Source of the DNA: RBG-16-66-20 sp036262835
GTDB lineage: Bacteria; Pseudomonadota; Gammaproteobacteria; Burkholderiales; SG8-39
NCBI GenBank assembly: GCA_036262835.1
Contig: DATAID010000105.1
Span: 1 to 64,000, forward strand
Reading direction: 5' to 3'
DNA: 64,000 bases
In this document: positions 42,458 through 54,126 of the stretch, in pieces
Layout of the letters: every line of letters starts with the position of its first letter
How positions within the stretch are numbered: position 1 is the first letter of the stretch
The notes under the pieces: generated by a model
Database searches by the model: none
Told to the model about the DNA's origin: nothing
The model's input: only the letters and a program-made list of their open reading frames with translations
Translations under genes and position numbers: made by a program

Positions 42458-43336
42458 CTAAGACTTCTTTGCGTGCCTGCCCGCCCAGTCCCGGGCGAAT
42501 TGGTAGGCGACCCTGCCGCTGCGCGAGCCGCGCTGGAGCGACCACTGAAGGGCCTCTTCTCTCGCTTCGGAAATTTTTCTCCTTTCGGAAACGCCAAAGC
42601 AGCCCAGCCAGTGCTCCACGATCTTCAAGTACTCGTCCTGGTCGAACGGGTAGAACGAGACCCAGAGCCCGAAGCGCTCCGAGAGCGAGATCTTCTCCTC
42701 GACCGTCTCGCCGGGATGGATCTCGTCGCCGACGTACTTGGCCTCCAGGTTCTCGGCCATGTATTCGGGCATCAAATGGCGCCGGTTCGAAGTGGCATAG
42801 ATGAGCAGGTTTTCGGAAGTGGTGGAGATCGAGCCGTCGAGCGCGACTTTCAGCGCGATATAGCCCTCCTCCGCGCCGTGGAAGGAAAGATCGTCGCAGA
42901 AGACGAGAAACCGCTCAGCCCGGGAGGCCACCGCGTCGACGATGTTCGGCAGGTCGGCGAGATCGCTCTTTTCCACCTCGATCAGCCGCAGGCCCTGCTT
43001 GTGGTACTTGTTGAGCAGGCCCTTCACGATCGAGCTCTTGCCCGTGCCGCGTGCGCCTGTGAGGAGCACGTTGTTCGCGGGCTTGCCGTCGAGGAACTGG
43101 CGGGTGTTCTGCTCCACCTTCGCGATTTGCGGACCGATGCCCTGCAGGTCGGAAAGCCTCATGCGATGCACGTGGCGCACCGGCTGCAGCCAGCCGCCGG
43201 CGGAGCCGCTGCGGCCCCCGCCGCCCTTGCGCCAGCGGTAGGCGATGCTCGCGCTCCAGTCGGTCGGGGCCGGCGGCGCGGGCAGCAGCTGCTCGAGCTT
43301 CGCCAGGAGCTTCTCCAAGTCCTTCGATTGGCTCAT
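42458..43336 (-). CDS. DUF815-family AAA ATPase
   Basis: A 292-residue ATPase with Walker A GARGTGKSS (94-102), Walker B-like LVFCDDLSF, the sensor segment IYATSNRRHLMPEYM and SLSERFGLWVSFYPFDQDEYL, which are family hallmarks. An N-terminal helical region precedes the core. The cellular role is not established. ATG at 43336 overlaps the argJ stop by 4 nt. Confidence 0.88.
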   Translation of the reverse strand: MSQSKDLEKLLAKLEQLLPAPPAPTDWSASIAYRWRKGGGGRSGSAGGWLQPVRHVHRMRLSDLQGIGPQIAKVEQNTRQFLDGKPANNVLLTGARGTGKSSIVKGLLNKYHKQGLRLIEVEKSDLADLPNIVDAVASRAERFLVFCDDLSFHGAEEGYIALKVALDGSISTTSENLLIYATSNRRHLMPEYMAENLEAKYVGDEIHPGETVEEKISLSERFGLWVSFYPFDQDEYLKIVEHWLGCFGVSERRKISEAREEALQWSLQRGSRSGRVAYQFARDWAGRHAKKS

Positions 43337-44523
43337 GTCCGGTATTCGGCGTTGATTTTCACGTAGTCGTACGAAAAGTCGCAAGTCCAGAGTGTCGCCC
43401 CGGCTTTGCCGCGATTGAGCACGACGCGGACGGTGAATTCCGGCTTTTGCATGGCTTTCATTCCCAGCTCTTCTCGATACGCTGGATGCCGGGCGCCGGC
43501 CTTGGCAAACCCCACTTCATCCAGGAACACATCCACCCTGGAAACATCGAGTGGTACGCCGGCATAGCCGATCGCCGCGAGGATTCGCCCGAGGTTGGGA
43601 TCGGAAGCGAAGAACGCCGTCTTGACGAGCGGCGAATGGGCGATCGCGTAGCCGACTTGCCGGCACTCCGCGGGAGTACGCCCGCGCTCGACCCGGATCG
43701 TCACGAATTTTGTCGCGCCCTCGCCGTCACGGACGAGAGCCTGCGCCAGAACTTTCGAGACTTCTGAAATTGTTTTGTGAAGTTCCAGAAGATCCTTTTT
43801 GGTGGAAACCGCCGGACCCTTTCCGGTCGCCATCAAGACATAAGAGTCATTGGTGGAGGTATCGCCATCGACGGTCACGCAGTTGAACGACTCGTTCGCT
43901 GCCGTCTTCACGATTCGATTCAGGTCCGAGCGCGCGAGCTTCGCATCGGTCGCCACGAACCCGAGCATCGTCGCCATCCCCGGCCGGATCATCCCCGAGC
44001 CCTTGGCGATGCCGGTAACCGTTGCCTCGCCGCGCGAGAGCTTGACCTTGCGCGACACCGCCTTCGGCACCGTATCGGTCGTCATGATCGCCTCCGCCGC
44101 ATCGAGCCACGTCGCCTGCTTGAATTGGGCGGCGGCTATCTTGTCGACGGGCAGCTGCTCCATGATGACGCCCGTGGAGAAAGGGAGAATCTGGTCGGGT
44201 TTGCAGTTCAGATCTTTCGAGATCGAACGGCACACGGCAAAAGCACGATCGATCCCTTCCTTGCCCGTTCCGGCGTTTGCGTTTCCCGTATTCACGATCA
44301 GCCCGCGCACGGCATTCTTCAGGTGCTTCTTCGCGAGCGTGACGGGCGCAGCGCAAAAGCGGTTCTGCGTGAAAACGCCCGCCACCGCGGCGCCCGGCGC
44401 AAGCCTGATGACCAGCAGGTCCTTGCGGTTGGGCTTCTTGATGCCCGCCATCGCGACGGCGAGCTCGACGCCGGCGACGGCGAAAAGCTGCAATGGATCC
44501 GGCGGAGCCAGATTGACGGCCAT
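43333..44523 (-). CDS. argJ: Bifunctional glutamate N-acetyltransferase/N-acetylglutamate synthase ArgJ
   Basis: A 396-residue Ntn-fold enzyme that transfers acetyl from N-acetylornithine to glutamate in arginine synthesis. It has NTGNANAGTG, the autocleavage site GMATML (Thr nucleophile of the beta chain) within KGSGMIRPGMATMLGF, VDGDTSTNDS and SDPNLGRILAAIGYAG. ATG at 44523 has a G-rich Shine-Dalgarno and lies 14 nt after secA. Confidence 0.96.
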   Translation of the reverse strand: MAVNLAPPDPLQLFAVAGVELAVAMAGIKKPNRKDLLVIRLAPGAAVAGVFTQNRFCAAPVTLAKKHLKNAVRGLIVNTGNANAGTGKEGIDRAFAVCRSISKDLNCKPDQILPFSTGVIMEQLPVDKIAAAQFKQATWLDAAEAIMTTDTVPKAVSRKVKLSRGEATVTGIAKGSGMIRPGMATMLGFVATDAKLARSDLNRIVKTAANESFNCVTVDGDTSTNDSYVLMATGKGPAVSTKKDLLELHKTISEVSKVLAQALVRDGEGATKFVTIRVERGRTPAECRQVGYAIAHSPLVKTAFFASDPNLGRILAAIGYAGVPLDVSRVDVFLDEVGFAKAGARHPAYREELGMKAMQKPEFTVRVVLNRGKAGATLWTCDFSYDYVKINAEYRT

Positions 44524-44537
44524 ATCCCCCTGCTTCC

Positions 44538-47294
<2,757 letters not shown>

Positions 47295-47357
47295 GATTGA
47301 GCGGAAGGATTCTTTGAATTCCGCGGGAAGACGCTCTAAGCCCGCGAAAAAACGGCG

Positions 47358-47366
47358 ATTTTATCA
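47358..47366 (-). promoter_or_regulatory. Extended -10 promoter candidate for secA
   Basis: The minus strand reads TGATAAAAT, an extended -10 (TGN-TAAAAT) in an otherwise GC-rich gap between the M23 peptidase stop and secA. No good -35 is visible. The transcript would have a leader of about 55-100 nt depending on the true secA start. Confidence 0.45.
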
Positions 47367-47399
47367 TGCCGCGGCGAGCGCCCCGCCGCGCTGGGCGGA

Positions 47400-48371
47400 C
47401 TAGGGAACGGCCTTGGCCTTGAGGATGCCGGCCTTCGCGAGCGGGGCCTGCGGGTTGTTCGCGAGCAGGAACTTCATCGGGTTCTGCGCCGCGCCCCGGA
47501 AGCGCACTTCGAAATGCAGGTGCGGCCCGGTGGAGCGGCCGGTCGTGCCGCTCTCGGCGATGCGCCGCCCGCGCTGAATCAGGTCGCCCTCCCTCACCAG
47601 AACCTTGGAGAGGTGCGCATAGCGCGTCACGAGATCGTTGCCGTGGTCGATGTCGATCATGTTGCCGTACTGCGGATGAAAGCCCGCGAACTGGACGACG
47701 CCCCCGGCGGCGGCGACCACGGACGTGCCGGCGTCGGCCATGAAGTCGATGCCCTCGTGCATCGCCTGCTGGCCCGTGAAGGGATCGATGCGGTAGCCGA
47801 AGCTCGAGGCGTTGTAGGGGCTGTTCACCGGCATCATCGTCGGCATCGCCTTCTTCCTGACCGCCATCTCGAAGAGCTGCGCCTCGAGCAGGCCCAGCAT
47901 GTCGCTGCGGCTTTCCATCTGCCGCGAGAGCGTGGTCACTTTTTCGTTGAACTGCGAGAGCGTCAGGTTCTGCGGCGGCAGCAGGGTCGATTGCGCGCCG
48001 CCCATCCCGGGCGTCTCGGAAAAGCGGAATTCCTGGGGGCGGATCCCGGCGAGCGCGGAAAGCCGCTCGCCCAGCGCGTCGAGGCGCGTGAGCTGCGCCT
48101 GCATCTCGCCGATCTTCACCGCCATCGCGTTCAGGTTCTGCTGCATGAACTCGCGCGAGCGCTCCGATTCGGTCTTCTGCACGGCGAGCACCAGCTGGTG
48201 CACGAGCGGAATGCGGATTTCGGCGGCATAGCGCAGGCTGAGCCAATACAGGCCCGCCGTCAGGGCGACGAGGACGAGGCTCGCGAGCCCGAGCGAGGCA
48301 ACGACATGGCGCAGCGACAGCGTCAGCGAGCGCGCCTTTGCCAGCCGGTCCGAGATCACGATAACCTGCAC
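47400..48371 (-). CDS. M23-family peptidoglycan metallopeptidase
   Basis: A 323-residue protein with a short basic N-terminus, one membrane span (about 24-46), a coiled-coil region (about 65-170) and a C-terminal LytM/M23 domain. The zinc motifs are HEGIDFMAD and HLHFEV, with SFGYRIDPFTG before them; both metal motifs are intact. It probably cleaves or regulates cleavage of peptidoglycan cross-links from the periplasmic side. The start is GTG at 48371, 23 nt from the divergent DUF721 gene. Confidence 0.9.
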   Translation of the reverse strand: MQVIVISDRLAKARSLTLSLRHVVASLGLASLVLVALTAGLYWLSLRYAAEIRIPLVHQLVLAVQKTESERSREFMQQNLNAMAVKIGEMQAQLTRLDALGERLSALAGIRPQEFRFSETPGMGGAQSTLLPPQNLTLSQFNEKVTTLSRQMESRSDMLGLLEAQLFEMAVRKKAMPTMMPVNSPYNASSFGYRIDPFTGQQAMHEGIDFMADAGTSVVAAAGGVVQFAGFHPQYGNMIDIDHGNDLVTRYAHLSKVLVREGDLIQRGRRIAESGTTGRSTGPHLHFEVRFRGAAQNPMKFLLANNPQAPLAKAGILKAKAVP

Positions 48372-48394
48372 GCCGTCTCCTCTACACGGTACCC

Positions 48395-48832
48395 GTGCAC
48401 CCCACCAAAGTCGGCCGCCTCCTGGAGTCCGACCCCGGCTTGCAGCCTGTTGTCGCGAAAGCGCGCGAACTGTCTGCGCTTTCCAGGCTTTGTTTGGACT
48501 TTCTGCCGGCTGAGCTCGCCCGCAGGATCCGGGCGGTGAATCTCAAGGACGGCCGGCTGGTGTTGCTTGCCGCGACCCCTGCCGCGGCGGCGAAGCTGAA
48601 GCTCCTGTCTGAAAGCCTTGGTAAATATCTGTCAGAGCAGGGCGCAAAGGTTAATTCAGTTCTGGTGAGGGTGCAACCCGGAAATCCGGGCGTGCAAGAA
48701 GTCACATCCAGGCCCCGCAAGAACCTTTCCGCCGAGGCGCAAAAGGCCTTGCGCGAGCTCTACGAGAAGCTACCGGACTCGCCGGCGCGCGCGGCGTTGA
48801 AAACCCTGCTCGATCATCACCTTAAGCGCTAG
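48395..48832 (+). CDS. DUF721 (DciA-like) protein
   Basis: A 145-residue protein with a DUF721-type domain: LSRLCLDFLPAELARRIRAVNLKDGRLVLLAATPAAAAKL in outline (LxxxFLPxxL, VNLxDGxLVL, AAAAKL). DciA proteins of this family load the replicative helicase in many bacteria; whether this copy does so is inference. The start is GTG at 48395. It is divergent from the M23 gene and its end overlaps lpxC by 11 bp on the other strand. Confidence 0.8.
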   Translation: MHPTKVGRLLESDPGLQPVVAKARELSALSRLCLDFLPAELARRIRAVNLKDGRLVLLAATPAAAAKLKLLSESLGKYLSEQGAKVNSVLVRVQPGNPGVQEVTSRPRKNLSAEAQKALRELYEKLPDSPARAALKTLLDHHLKR

Positions 48833-49739
48833 CCTGGCGGAGCAGGCCGGCGACGCCTGCGGGCGCCTCCTCCGCGCGCTCGAACGTTACCACTTCGCAG
48901 GCGGCGGCATCGGCGAGCAGCTCGCGCAAAAGACGGTTGTTGAGCGTATGGCCGGACTTGTGCGCGCTGAAAGCGGCGAGCAGCGGCTTGCCGATCATGT
49001 ACAGGTCGCCGATCGCATCGAGCGCCTTGTGGCGGATGAATTCGTCGGCGAAGCGCAGGCCCTCGCTGTTCAGCACCCGGTATTCGTCGAGCACGACCGC
49101 GTTCTCGAGGCCGCCGCCGAGCGCGAGGCCGACGTTGCGCAAATCCTCGACGTCGTGCATGAAGCCGTAGGTGCGCGCGCGCGCGACTTCCTTCAGATAG
49201 GACGTCTCGGCGAAGTCGACGGTGAGCGCGGTGTTCGATTTCTCGATCACGGGGTGGTCGTAGACGATCGAGAACGAAAGCTTGAAGCCCTCATAGGGCT
49301 CGAGCACCGCCCACTTGTCGCCGTCGCGCGCCTCGATCCTCTTTTTCAGGCGCAGAAAGCGCTTGGGCGCGCCCTGCTCCTCGATGCCGGCCTGCTGCAG
49401 CAGGAGCACGAAGGGCGCGGCGCTGCCGTCCATGATCGGCACCTCGGGTCCGTCCAGGTCCACATAGGCGTTGTCGATGCCCAGGCCGGCGAGCGCCGAC
49501 ATCAGGTGCTCGACGGTGTGGATCTTCACCTCGCCTTTCACAAGGCACGAGCACAAGCGCGTCTCACCGACCAGGTCGGCGCGCGCGGGCAGGTCGACGG
49601 GCGGAGCGAGATCGGTGCGGCGGAACATGATCCCGGTATCGGGCTGCGCCGGCCGCAGCGTGATGCGCACTTTCTGGCCGGTGTGCAGGCCCACGCCGGT
49701 GGCGTGCACGAGCGACTTGAGCGTTCTCTGGCGCAGCAT
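48822..49739 (-). CDS. lpxC: UDP-3-O-acyl-N-acetylglucosamine deacetylase LpxC
   Basis: A 305-residue zinc deacetylase, the committed step of lipid A synthesis. The zinc/active-site motifs are IHTVEHLMSALAGLGIDNAYV, HKALDAIGDL and the C-terminal HKSGH. It marks the end of the dcw cluster as in many Gram-negatives. A TAAAAT hexamer lies at 49750-49755 on the minus strand, very near the start, without a clear -35. Confidence 0.96.
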   Translation of the reverse strand: MLRQRTLKSLVHATGVGLHTGQKVRITLRPAQPDTGIMFRRTDLAPPVDLPARADLVGETRLCSCLVKGEVKIHTVEHLMSALAGLGIDNAYVDLDGPEVPIMDGSAAPFVLLLQQAGIEEQGAPKRFLRLKKRIEARDGDKWAVLEPYEGFKLSFSIVYDHPVIEKSNTALTVDFAETSYLKEVARARTYGFMHDVEDLRNVGLALGGGLENAVVLDEYRVLNSEGLRFADEFIRHKALDAIGDLYMIGKPLLAAFSAHKSGHTLNNRLLRELLADAAACEVVTFERAEEAPAGVAGLLRQASA

Positions 49740-49809
49740 GGAGAACGTGATTTTAGAGGAGAACCCGCGATCCGCCTTGCGCGAGCTGTAACGAGATGTT
49801 CCGGCCAGA

Positions 49810-50754
49810 CTATGCCGCGCGGCGCGGCGGCAGCGTCATCTCCGGGTCGTAGAAGCGGTGCGTGCCGCCCCCCTGCTGTTTCGCGAGGTACATCGCGAGA
49901 TCGGCGAGCTTGAGCAGGCTTTCGGCGTCCTCGGCGTCCCAGGGGTAAATCGCGATGCCGACGCTCGCCGAGGCGGCCAGTCGGTGGCCCTCGATCTCGG
50001 TCGGCCGCTCGAGCGCCGCAGCCAGCTTGCGCGCCACGAGCTGCGCATCCTCGACGCGCTTCAGCATCGGCAGGATCGCGCCGAATTCGTCGCCGCCAAT
50101 TCGGGCCACCGTATCGCCCGAGCGCACCGCCGCGGTGAGGCATTTGCCGATGCGGGCGAGCAGCCCGTCGCCGGTGGCGTGGCCATGGCGGTCGTTGACG
50201 GCCTTGAAATCGTCCAGGTCGACGTACATGACGCCCACGCGCCAGTCGCAGCGCCGTGCCGTGGCGAGCGCGACCCGCAGCCGGTCCTCGAACAGGTGCC
50301 GGTTCGGCAACCCGGTCAGCGCGTCGTAGTGCGCGAGCCGGCGCAGGCGCTCTTCGTCGCGGCGCTGCGCGCGGCGCGACTCGGCCCGGCGCAGCGCGCG
50401 ATCGAGCGCGCCAGGCAGGCGCAGCAGATTGTTCTTGAGGACGTAATCGGTCGCGCCGTCGTGCAGGGCGCGGATCGCGTTTTCCTCGCCGATCGTTCCG
50501 GACACGAAGATGAACGGCACCTCGGGCGCGAGCTCGCGCGCAATACCGAGGGCCCTCAGCCCATCGAAGGCCGGCATCGAGAAATCCGAAAGAATGACCT
50601 GAGGTGCGAAGCGCGCGAGCTCGGCCCGGAACGCCGCCTCGGTTTGCACCCGCTCGCACTCGCAGCTAACGCCGGCGTGCTCGAGCATGCGCAACGCAAG
50701 ACCCGCGTCGGCTTCGGAATCTTCGACCAGCAACAGCCTGAGTTTTTGCGTCAC
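49810..50754 (-). CDS. Response regulator-diguanylate cyclase (REC-GGDEF)
   Basis: A 314-residue two-domain protein. The receiver domain has the acidic pair ED (11-12), phosphoacceptor Asp57 in ILSDFSMP and the Lys in VLKNN. The GGDEF domain has an intact GGDEF motif (220-224) with the RxxD inhibitory I-site (Arg211-Asp214) five residues upstream. It should make c-di-GMP on phosphorylation, with feedback control. The start is GTG at 50754, which lies in a dyad and has no Shine-Dalgarno. It is inserted between ftsZ and lpxC, with no kinase nearby. Confidence 0.93.
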   Translation of the reverse strand: MTQKLRLLLVEDSEADAGLALRMLEHAGVSCECERVQTEAAFRAELARFAPQVILSDFSMPAFDGLRALGIARELAPEVPFIFVSGTIGEENAIRALHDGATDYVLKNNLLRLPGALDRALRRAESRRAQRRDEERLRRLAHYDALTGLPNRHLFEDRLRVALATARRCDWRVGVMYVDLDDFKAVNDRHGHATGDGLLARIGKCLTAAVRSGDTVARIGGDEFGAILPMLKRVEDAQLVARKLAAALERPTEIEGHRLAASASVGIAIYPWDAEDAESLLKLADLAMYLAKQQGGGTHRFYDPEMTLPPRRAA

Positions 50755-50761
50755 GCAAAAA
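50743..50761. promoter_or_regulatory. Dyad over the start codon of the REC-GGDEF gene
   Basis: TTTTTGCG-TCA-CGCAAAAA (plus strand) is a perfect inverted repeat with 8-bp arms. On the minus strand the GTG start at 50752-50754 falls in its centre. It could be a protein-binding site or an RNA hairpin hiding the start codon. Confidence 0.55.
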
Positions 50762-50894
50762 CGCTAACTGCGTTCTGCGCGGTCTGTCTCGACGATATGA
50801 AGGCTTTTGTGAAGAACTGCAAATCTGCGAGGGGTACGTCATCTTTTGCACTACACCCGCCGATCCAGCACGCACTACACAACAGAATGGAAAG

Positions 50895-50928
50895 GCGGGA
50901 CCCCTGGCAAGGACGGGGTCCCGCTTTT
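50895..50928 (-). terminator. Hairpin terminator downstream of ftsZ
   Basis: A perfect 10-bp stem GCGGGACCCC (50895-50904) and GGGGTCCCGC (50915-50924) encloses a 10-nt loop, starting 14 nt past the ftsZ stop. On the minus strand it is followed by CTTTCC, a weak U-tract; on the plus strand by TTTT (50925-50928). It should insulate the REC-GGDEF gene from the division operon, at least partly. The rest of the gap 50755-50894 shows only a repeated GCACTACAC 9-mer. Confidence 0.7.
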
Positions 50929-50937
50929 CTGTCGGCG

Positions 50938-52122
50938 TCAGTCCGCCTGTTTGCGCAGAAACGCCGGAATGTCGTACTTGTCGACGCCGCTGTTGGCCAG
51001 CGCTTCCACCTGCGCGGCGCGGTCGCGGCGACGGAACACCGCCGGCGTTTCCGCCATCGCGCCGTAATCGGGCGCCGCCCCCGGCATCGCTGCGGAAGAA
51101 AACGCCGGCTGATTGTCCGTGCCCGTCTTCTGCGACACCACGAGCTGCGGCTTCGGCTGGCGCACCATCATCGGCTGGCCGAGGCCGGTCGCGATCACCG
51201 TCACGCGCAGCTCGTCGCCCAGCGTGTCGTCGAACACCCCGCCATGGATGATGGTGGCGTCCTCCGCGGCGAACGCCCGGATCGTGTTCATCACTTCCTT
51301 CGTCTCGCGCAGCTTGAGGCTCTGGCGCGAGGCCGTGATGTTGACGAGCACGCCGCGGGCGCCCGAGAGGTTGACGCCCTCGAGCAGCGGGCAGGCGATC
51401 GCCTGCTCGGCGGCGACCCGCGCGCGGTCGATGCCGCTCGCGGCTGCGGAGCCCATCATCGCCATGCCCTGCTCGCTCATGACGGTGCGCACGTCCTGGA
51501 AGTCGACGTTGACCACGCCATCGCGATGGATGATGTCGACGATGCCGCCGACCGCATTGCACAGCACGTCGTCGGCCGCGACGAACGCATCCTGCTGCGT
51601 GACGTCGTCGCCGAGCACTTCCTCGAGCTTGTCGTTGAGGATCACGATGAGCGAATCGACGTGCGGCGCAAGCTCCTCGATGCCCGCCTCGGCGTTCTTC
51701 ATGCGCTTGGAGCCTTCCCAGGTGAAGGGCTTGGTCACCACCGCCACCGTAAGCACCCCGAGCGAGCGGGCGACTTCCGCGATCACCGGCCCGGCGCCCG
51801 TCCCCGTTCCGCCGCCCATGCCGGCGGTGATGAACACCATGTGCGCGCCCGCGATGGCCTCCTCCAGGCGCTCGCGCTCGGCCAGGGCGGCGGTTCTCGC
51901 CTCCTCCGGCTTGGCGCCCGCGCCCAGCCCGCTCGTGCCGAGCTGGATCTGGTTCTTCGCCTTGTTGCGCGAGAGCACCTGCGCGTCGGTGTTGACCGCG
52001 AAGAACTCCACCTTCTCGACGCCGCGCTCGATCATGTGATCGATCGCGTTGCCGCCCGCCCCACCCACGCCGATCACCTTGATGACCGGCCCCGCCGTGC
52101 TTTCGTTCACGATCTCGAACAT
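50938..52122 (-). CDS. ftsZ: Cell division protein FtsZ
   Basis: A 394-residue tubulin homologue. It has GVGGAGGNAIDHMI, the GTP-binding signature GMGGGTGTGAGP, the T7 loop region NVDFQDVRTVM, a variable linker (about 320-378) and the conserved C-terminal peptide YDIPAFLRKQAD that binds FtsA and ZipA. AAGGAG precedes ATG. It is the last gene of the division operon, followed by a hairpin terminator. Confidence 0.98.
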   Translation of the reverse strand: MFEIVNESTAGPVIKVIGVGGAGGNAIDHMIERGVEKVEFFAVNTDAQVLSRNKAKNQIQLGTSGLGAGAKPEEARTAALAERERLEEAIAGAHMVFITAGMGGGTGTGAGPVIAEVARSLGVLTVAVVTKPFTWEGSKRMKNAEAGIEELAPHVDSLIVILNDKLEEVLGDDVTQQDAFVAADDVLCNAVGGIVDIIHRDGVVNVDFQDVRTVMSEQGMAMMGSAAASGIDRARVAAEQAIACPLLEGVNLSGARGVLVNITASRQSLKLRETKEVMNTIRAFAAEDATIIHGGVFDDTLGDELRVTVIATGLGQPMMVRQPKPQLVVSQKTGTDNQPAFSSAAMPGAAPDYGAMAETPAVFRRRDRAAQVEALANSGVDKYDIPAFLRKQAD

Positions 52123-52168
52123 AGGTTTTTTCTCCTTGCCAGTGTTGGAACCAAAAACTCCTCCGAAA

Positions 52169-53398
52169 TCAGAAATTCCTCTGGAACCAGTCGCGCATGC
52201 GGCCGAACACCGCGCGCACCGACCCGTTCTGCTGGGAAACGCGCCCCTGCTGCAGCTGCGCCACCCCCTCGAAAAGAAGCCCCATCGCGGTGGCGTAGCG
52301 CGGGCTTTTCACCACGTCCGCGAGACCGCCCGCATAGCGCGGCACGCCAATGCGCACGGGCATGTGGAAGATCTCTTCGCCCAGCTCGACCATGCCCTGC
52401 ATGACGGCGGAGCCGCCGGTGAGCACGACGCCCGAGGAAAGCAGCTCCTCGTGGCCCGACTCGCGCAGCACCTGCTGCACGAGCGAGAAGAGCTCCTCGG
52501 CGCGGGGCTCGATCACCTCGGCGAGCGTCTGGCGCGAGAGCGCGCGCGGCGGCCGGTCGCCGATGCCGGGGACCTCGATCATCTCGTTCGGATCGGCGAG
52601 CTGGCGCAGCGCCACGCCGTGGCGGATCTTGATCGTCTCGGCCTCGGGCGTGGGCGTGCGCAGCGCCATGGCGATGTCGTTCGTGATCTGGTCGCCGGCG
52701 ATCGGAATCACCGCGGTGTGGCGGATCGCGCCGTGCGTGAAGATCGCGAGGTCGGTGGTGCCGCCGCCGATGTCGACGAGGCACACGCCGAGGTCCTTCT
52801 CGTCCTCCGAGAGCACCGCGCGCGAGGAGGCGAGCGGCTGCAGGATGAGGTCGTTCACATCCAGCCCGCAGCGGCGCACGCACTTCACGATGTTCTGCGC
52901 CGCCGAGACGGCGCCGGTGACGATGTGCACCTTCACCTCCAGGCGCACGCCCGACATGCCGACCGGCTCGCGCACGTCCTCCTGCCCGTCGATGATGAAT
53001 TCCTGGCGCAGCACGTGCAGGATCTGCTGGTCGGTGGGGATGTTCACCGCGCGCGCGGTCTCCATCGCGCGCTCGACGTCGATCGCGCTCACCTCCTTGT
53101 CCTTCACCGCCACCATGCCGGTTGAATTGAAGCTGCGGATGTGGCTGCCGGCGATGCCGGTGAAGGCCGAGGCGATCTTGCAGTCGGCCATGAGCTCGGC
53201 TTCCTCGAGCGCGCGCTGGATCGCCGCGACCGTGGCCTCGATGTTGACCACCACGCCTTTCTTCAGGCCGCGCGAGTCGTGGTTGCCCATGCCGAGCACT
53301 TCCAGGGTGCCGTCGGGGCCGAGCTCGGCCACCAGCGCTGCCACCTTGGAGGTGCCGATGTCCAGGCCGACGACCAGGTTGCGATTTTCTTTTGGCAT
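52169..53398 (-). CDS. ftsA: Cell division protein FtsA
   Basis: A 409-residue actin-like protein. It shows VGLDIGTSKVAALVAE (phosphate 1), VDIGGGTTDLAIF (phosphate 2), GVVLTGGSAVMQGM (adenosine) and a C-terminal amphipathic membrane-targeting helix VRAVFGRMRDWFQRNF. It tethers FtsZ to the membrane and recruits later division proteins. It is 46 nt upstream of ftsZ and 5 nt after ftsQ. Confidence 0.98.
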   Translation of the reverse strand: MPKENRNLVVGLDIGTSKVAALVAELGPDGTLEVLGMGNHDSRGLKKGVVVNIEATVAAIQRALEEAELMADCKIASAFTGIAGSHIRSFNSTGMVAVKDKEVSAIDVERAMETARAVNIPTDQQILHVLRQEFIIDGQEDVREPVGMSGVRLEVKVHIVTGAVSAAQNIVKCVRRCGLDVNDLILQPLASSRAVLSEDEKDLGVCLVDIGGGTTDLAIFTHGAIRHTAVIPIAGDQITNDIAMALRTPTPEAETIKIRHGVALRQLADPNEMIEVPGIGDRPPRALSRQTLAEVIEPRAEELFSLVQQVLRESGHEELLSSGVVLTGGSAVMQGMVELGEEIFHMPVRIGVPRYAGGLADVVKSPRYATAMGLLFEGVAQLQQGRVSQQNGSVRAVFGRMRDWFQRNF

Positions 53399-53403
53399 CC
53401 GGA

Positions 53404-54126
53404 TCAGCCCTTCCAGCCGGCGACGCGCAGCGCGAAGCCGTTCGGGTAGCGCAGGTCGACATGCGGGAACGAGGCGGCATCGCGCCTGGCGAGCCGCCCC
53501 AGCGTCTCGGGGAAAACGGCGACGAAGCGCGCAAGGCGCTGCTCGACCGACTCGGTGCCGTCCCGGCCCAGCTCGAGCGTGAGCCCGCTCGCGAGGCGCA
53601 ACTGCCAGGCGTGGCGCGGCGTCAGGACCACGCGCTCGACCGACTCGCCAAGCGGCGCGAGGATCTCGACGAAGCGCCGGTAGCGCCCGGCGACGAGCGC
53701 CTCGCTTCCGGCCGGACCGGCAAGGAAGGGCAGCGCTTCCTCGTTTCGGCCGACGAAGCGCTCCCCGTGCGTGTTGACGAGCGCATCGTCGCCCCAGCGC
53801 GCGAGCGCGACGTGCTCCTCGATTTTCGCCTCGACCCGGTCGGGCCAGACGCGGCGCACGTCGACATGCCTCACCCAGGGCACCTGCTCGAAGCGCCCGC
53901 GCACCGCGCGCAGGTCGAGGGCGAAGAAGTTGCCGCCCAGGCCCGCCGCCGCGTGCTCCAGGTCCGCGCGCAACGCATGCTTCAGCGCGCCCTGCACTTC
54001 GACTTCGCGGACGGGAAAAAGCGGCGAGCGCACGAGCGTTTGCAGCGCGGCCGCCCCGAGAATCGCCAGCGCGACCGCGAACAGGACGTTCGCCGCAAGA
54101 TTCAACAGGCGCGGGTTATCCCACAT
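53404..54126 (-). CDS. ftsQ: Cell division protein FtsQ
   Basis: A 240-residue bitopic protein with one span (about 12-32), a POTRA domain beginning FPVREVEVQGALKHA, and the beta domain with VPWVRHVDVRRVWPDRVEAKIEEHVALARW. It links early and late divisome components. ATG overlaps the ddl end by 11 nt. Confidence 0.95.
   Translation of the reverse strand: MWDNPRLLNLAANVLFAVALAILGAAALQTLVRSPLFPVREVEVQGALKHALRADLEHAAAGLGGNFFALDLRAVRGRFEQVPWVRHVDVRRVWPDRVEAKIEEHVALARWGDDALVNTHGERFVGRNEEALPFLAGPAGSEALVAGRYRRFVEILAPLGESVERVVLTPRHAWQLRLASGLTLELGRDGTESVEQRLARFVAVFPETLGRLARRDAASFPHVDLRYPNGFALRVAGWKG

Noticed and set aside
50845..50880. Repeated GCACTACAC 9-mer after ftsZ
   Set aside because: Two copies of a 9-mer without flanking structure or a mobile element; no function can be argued.
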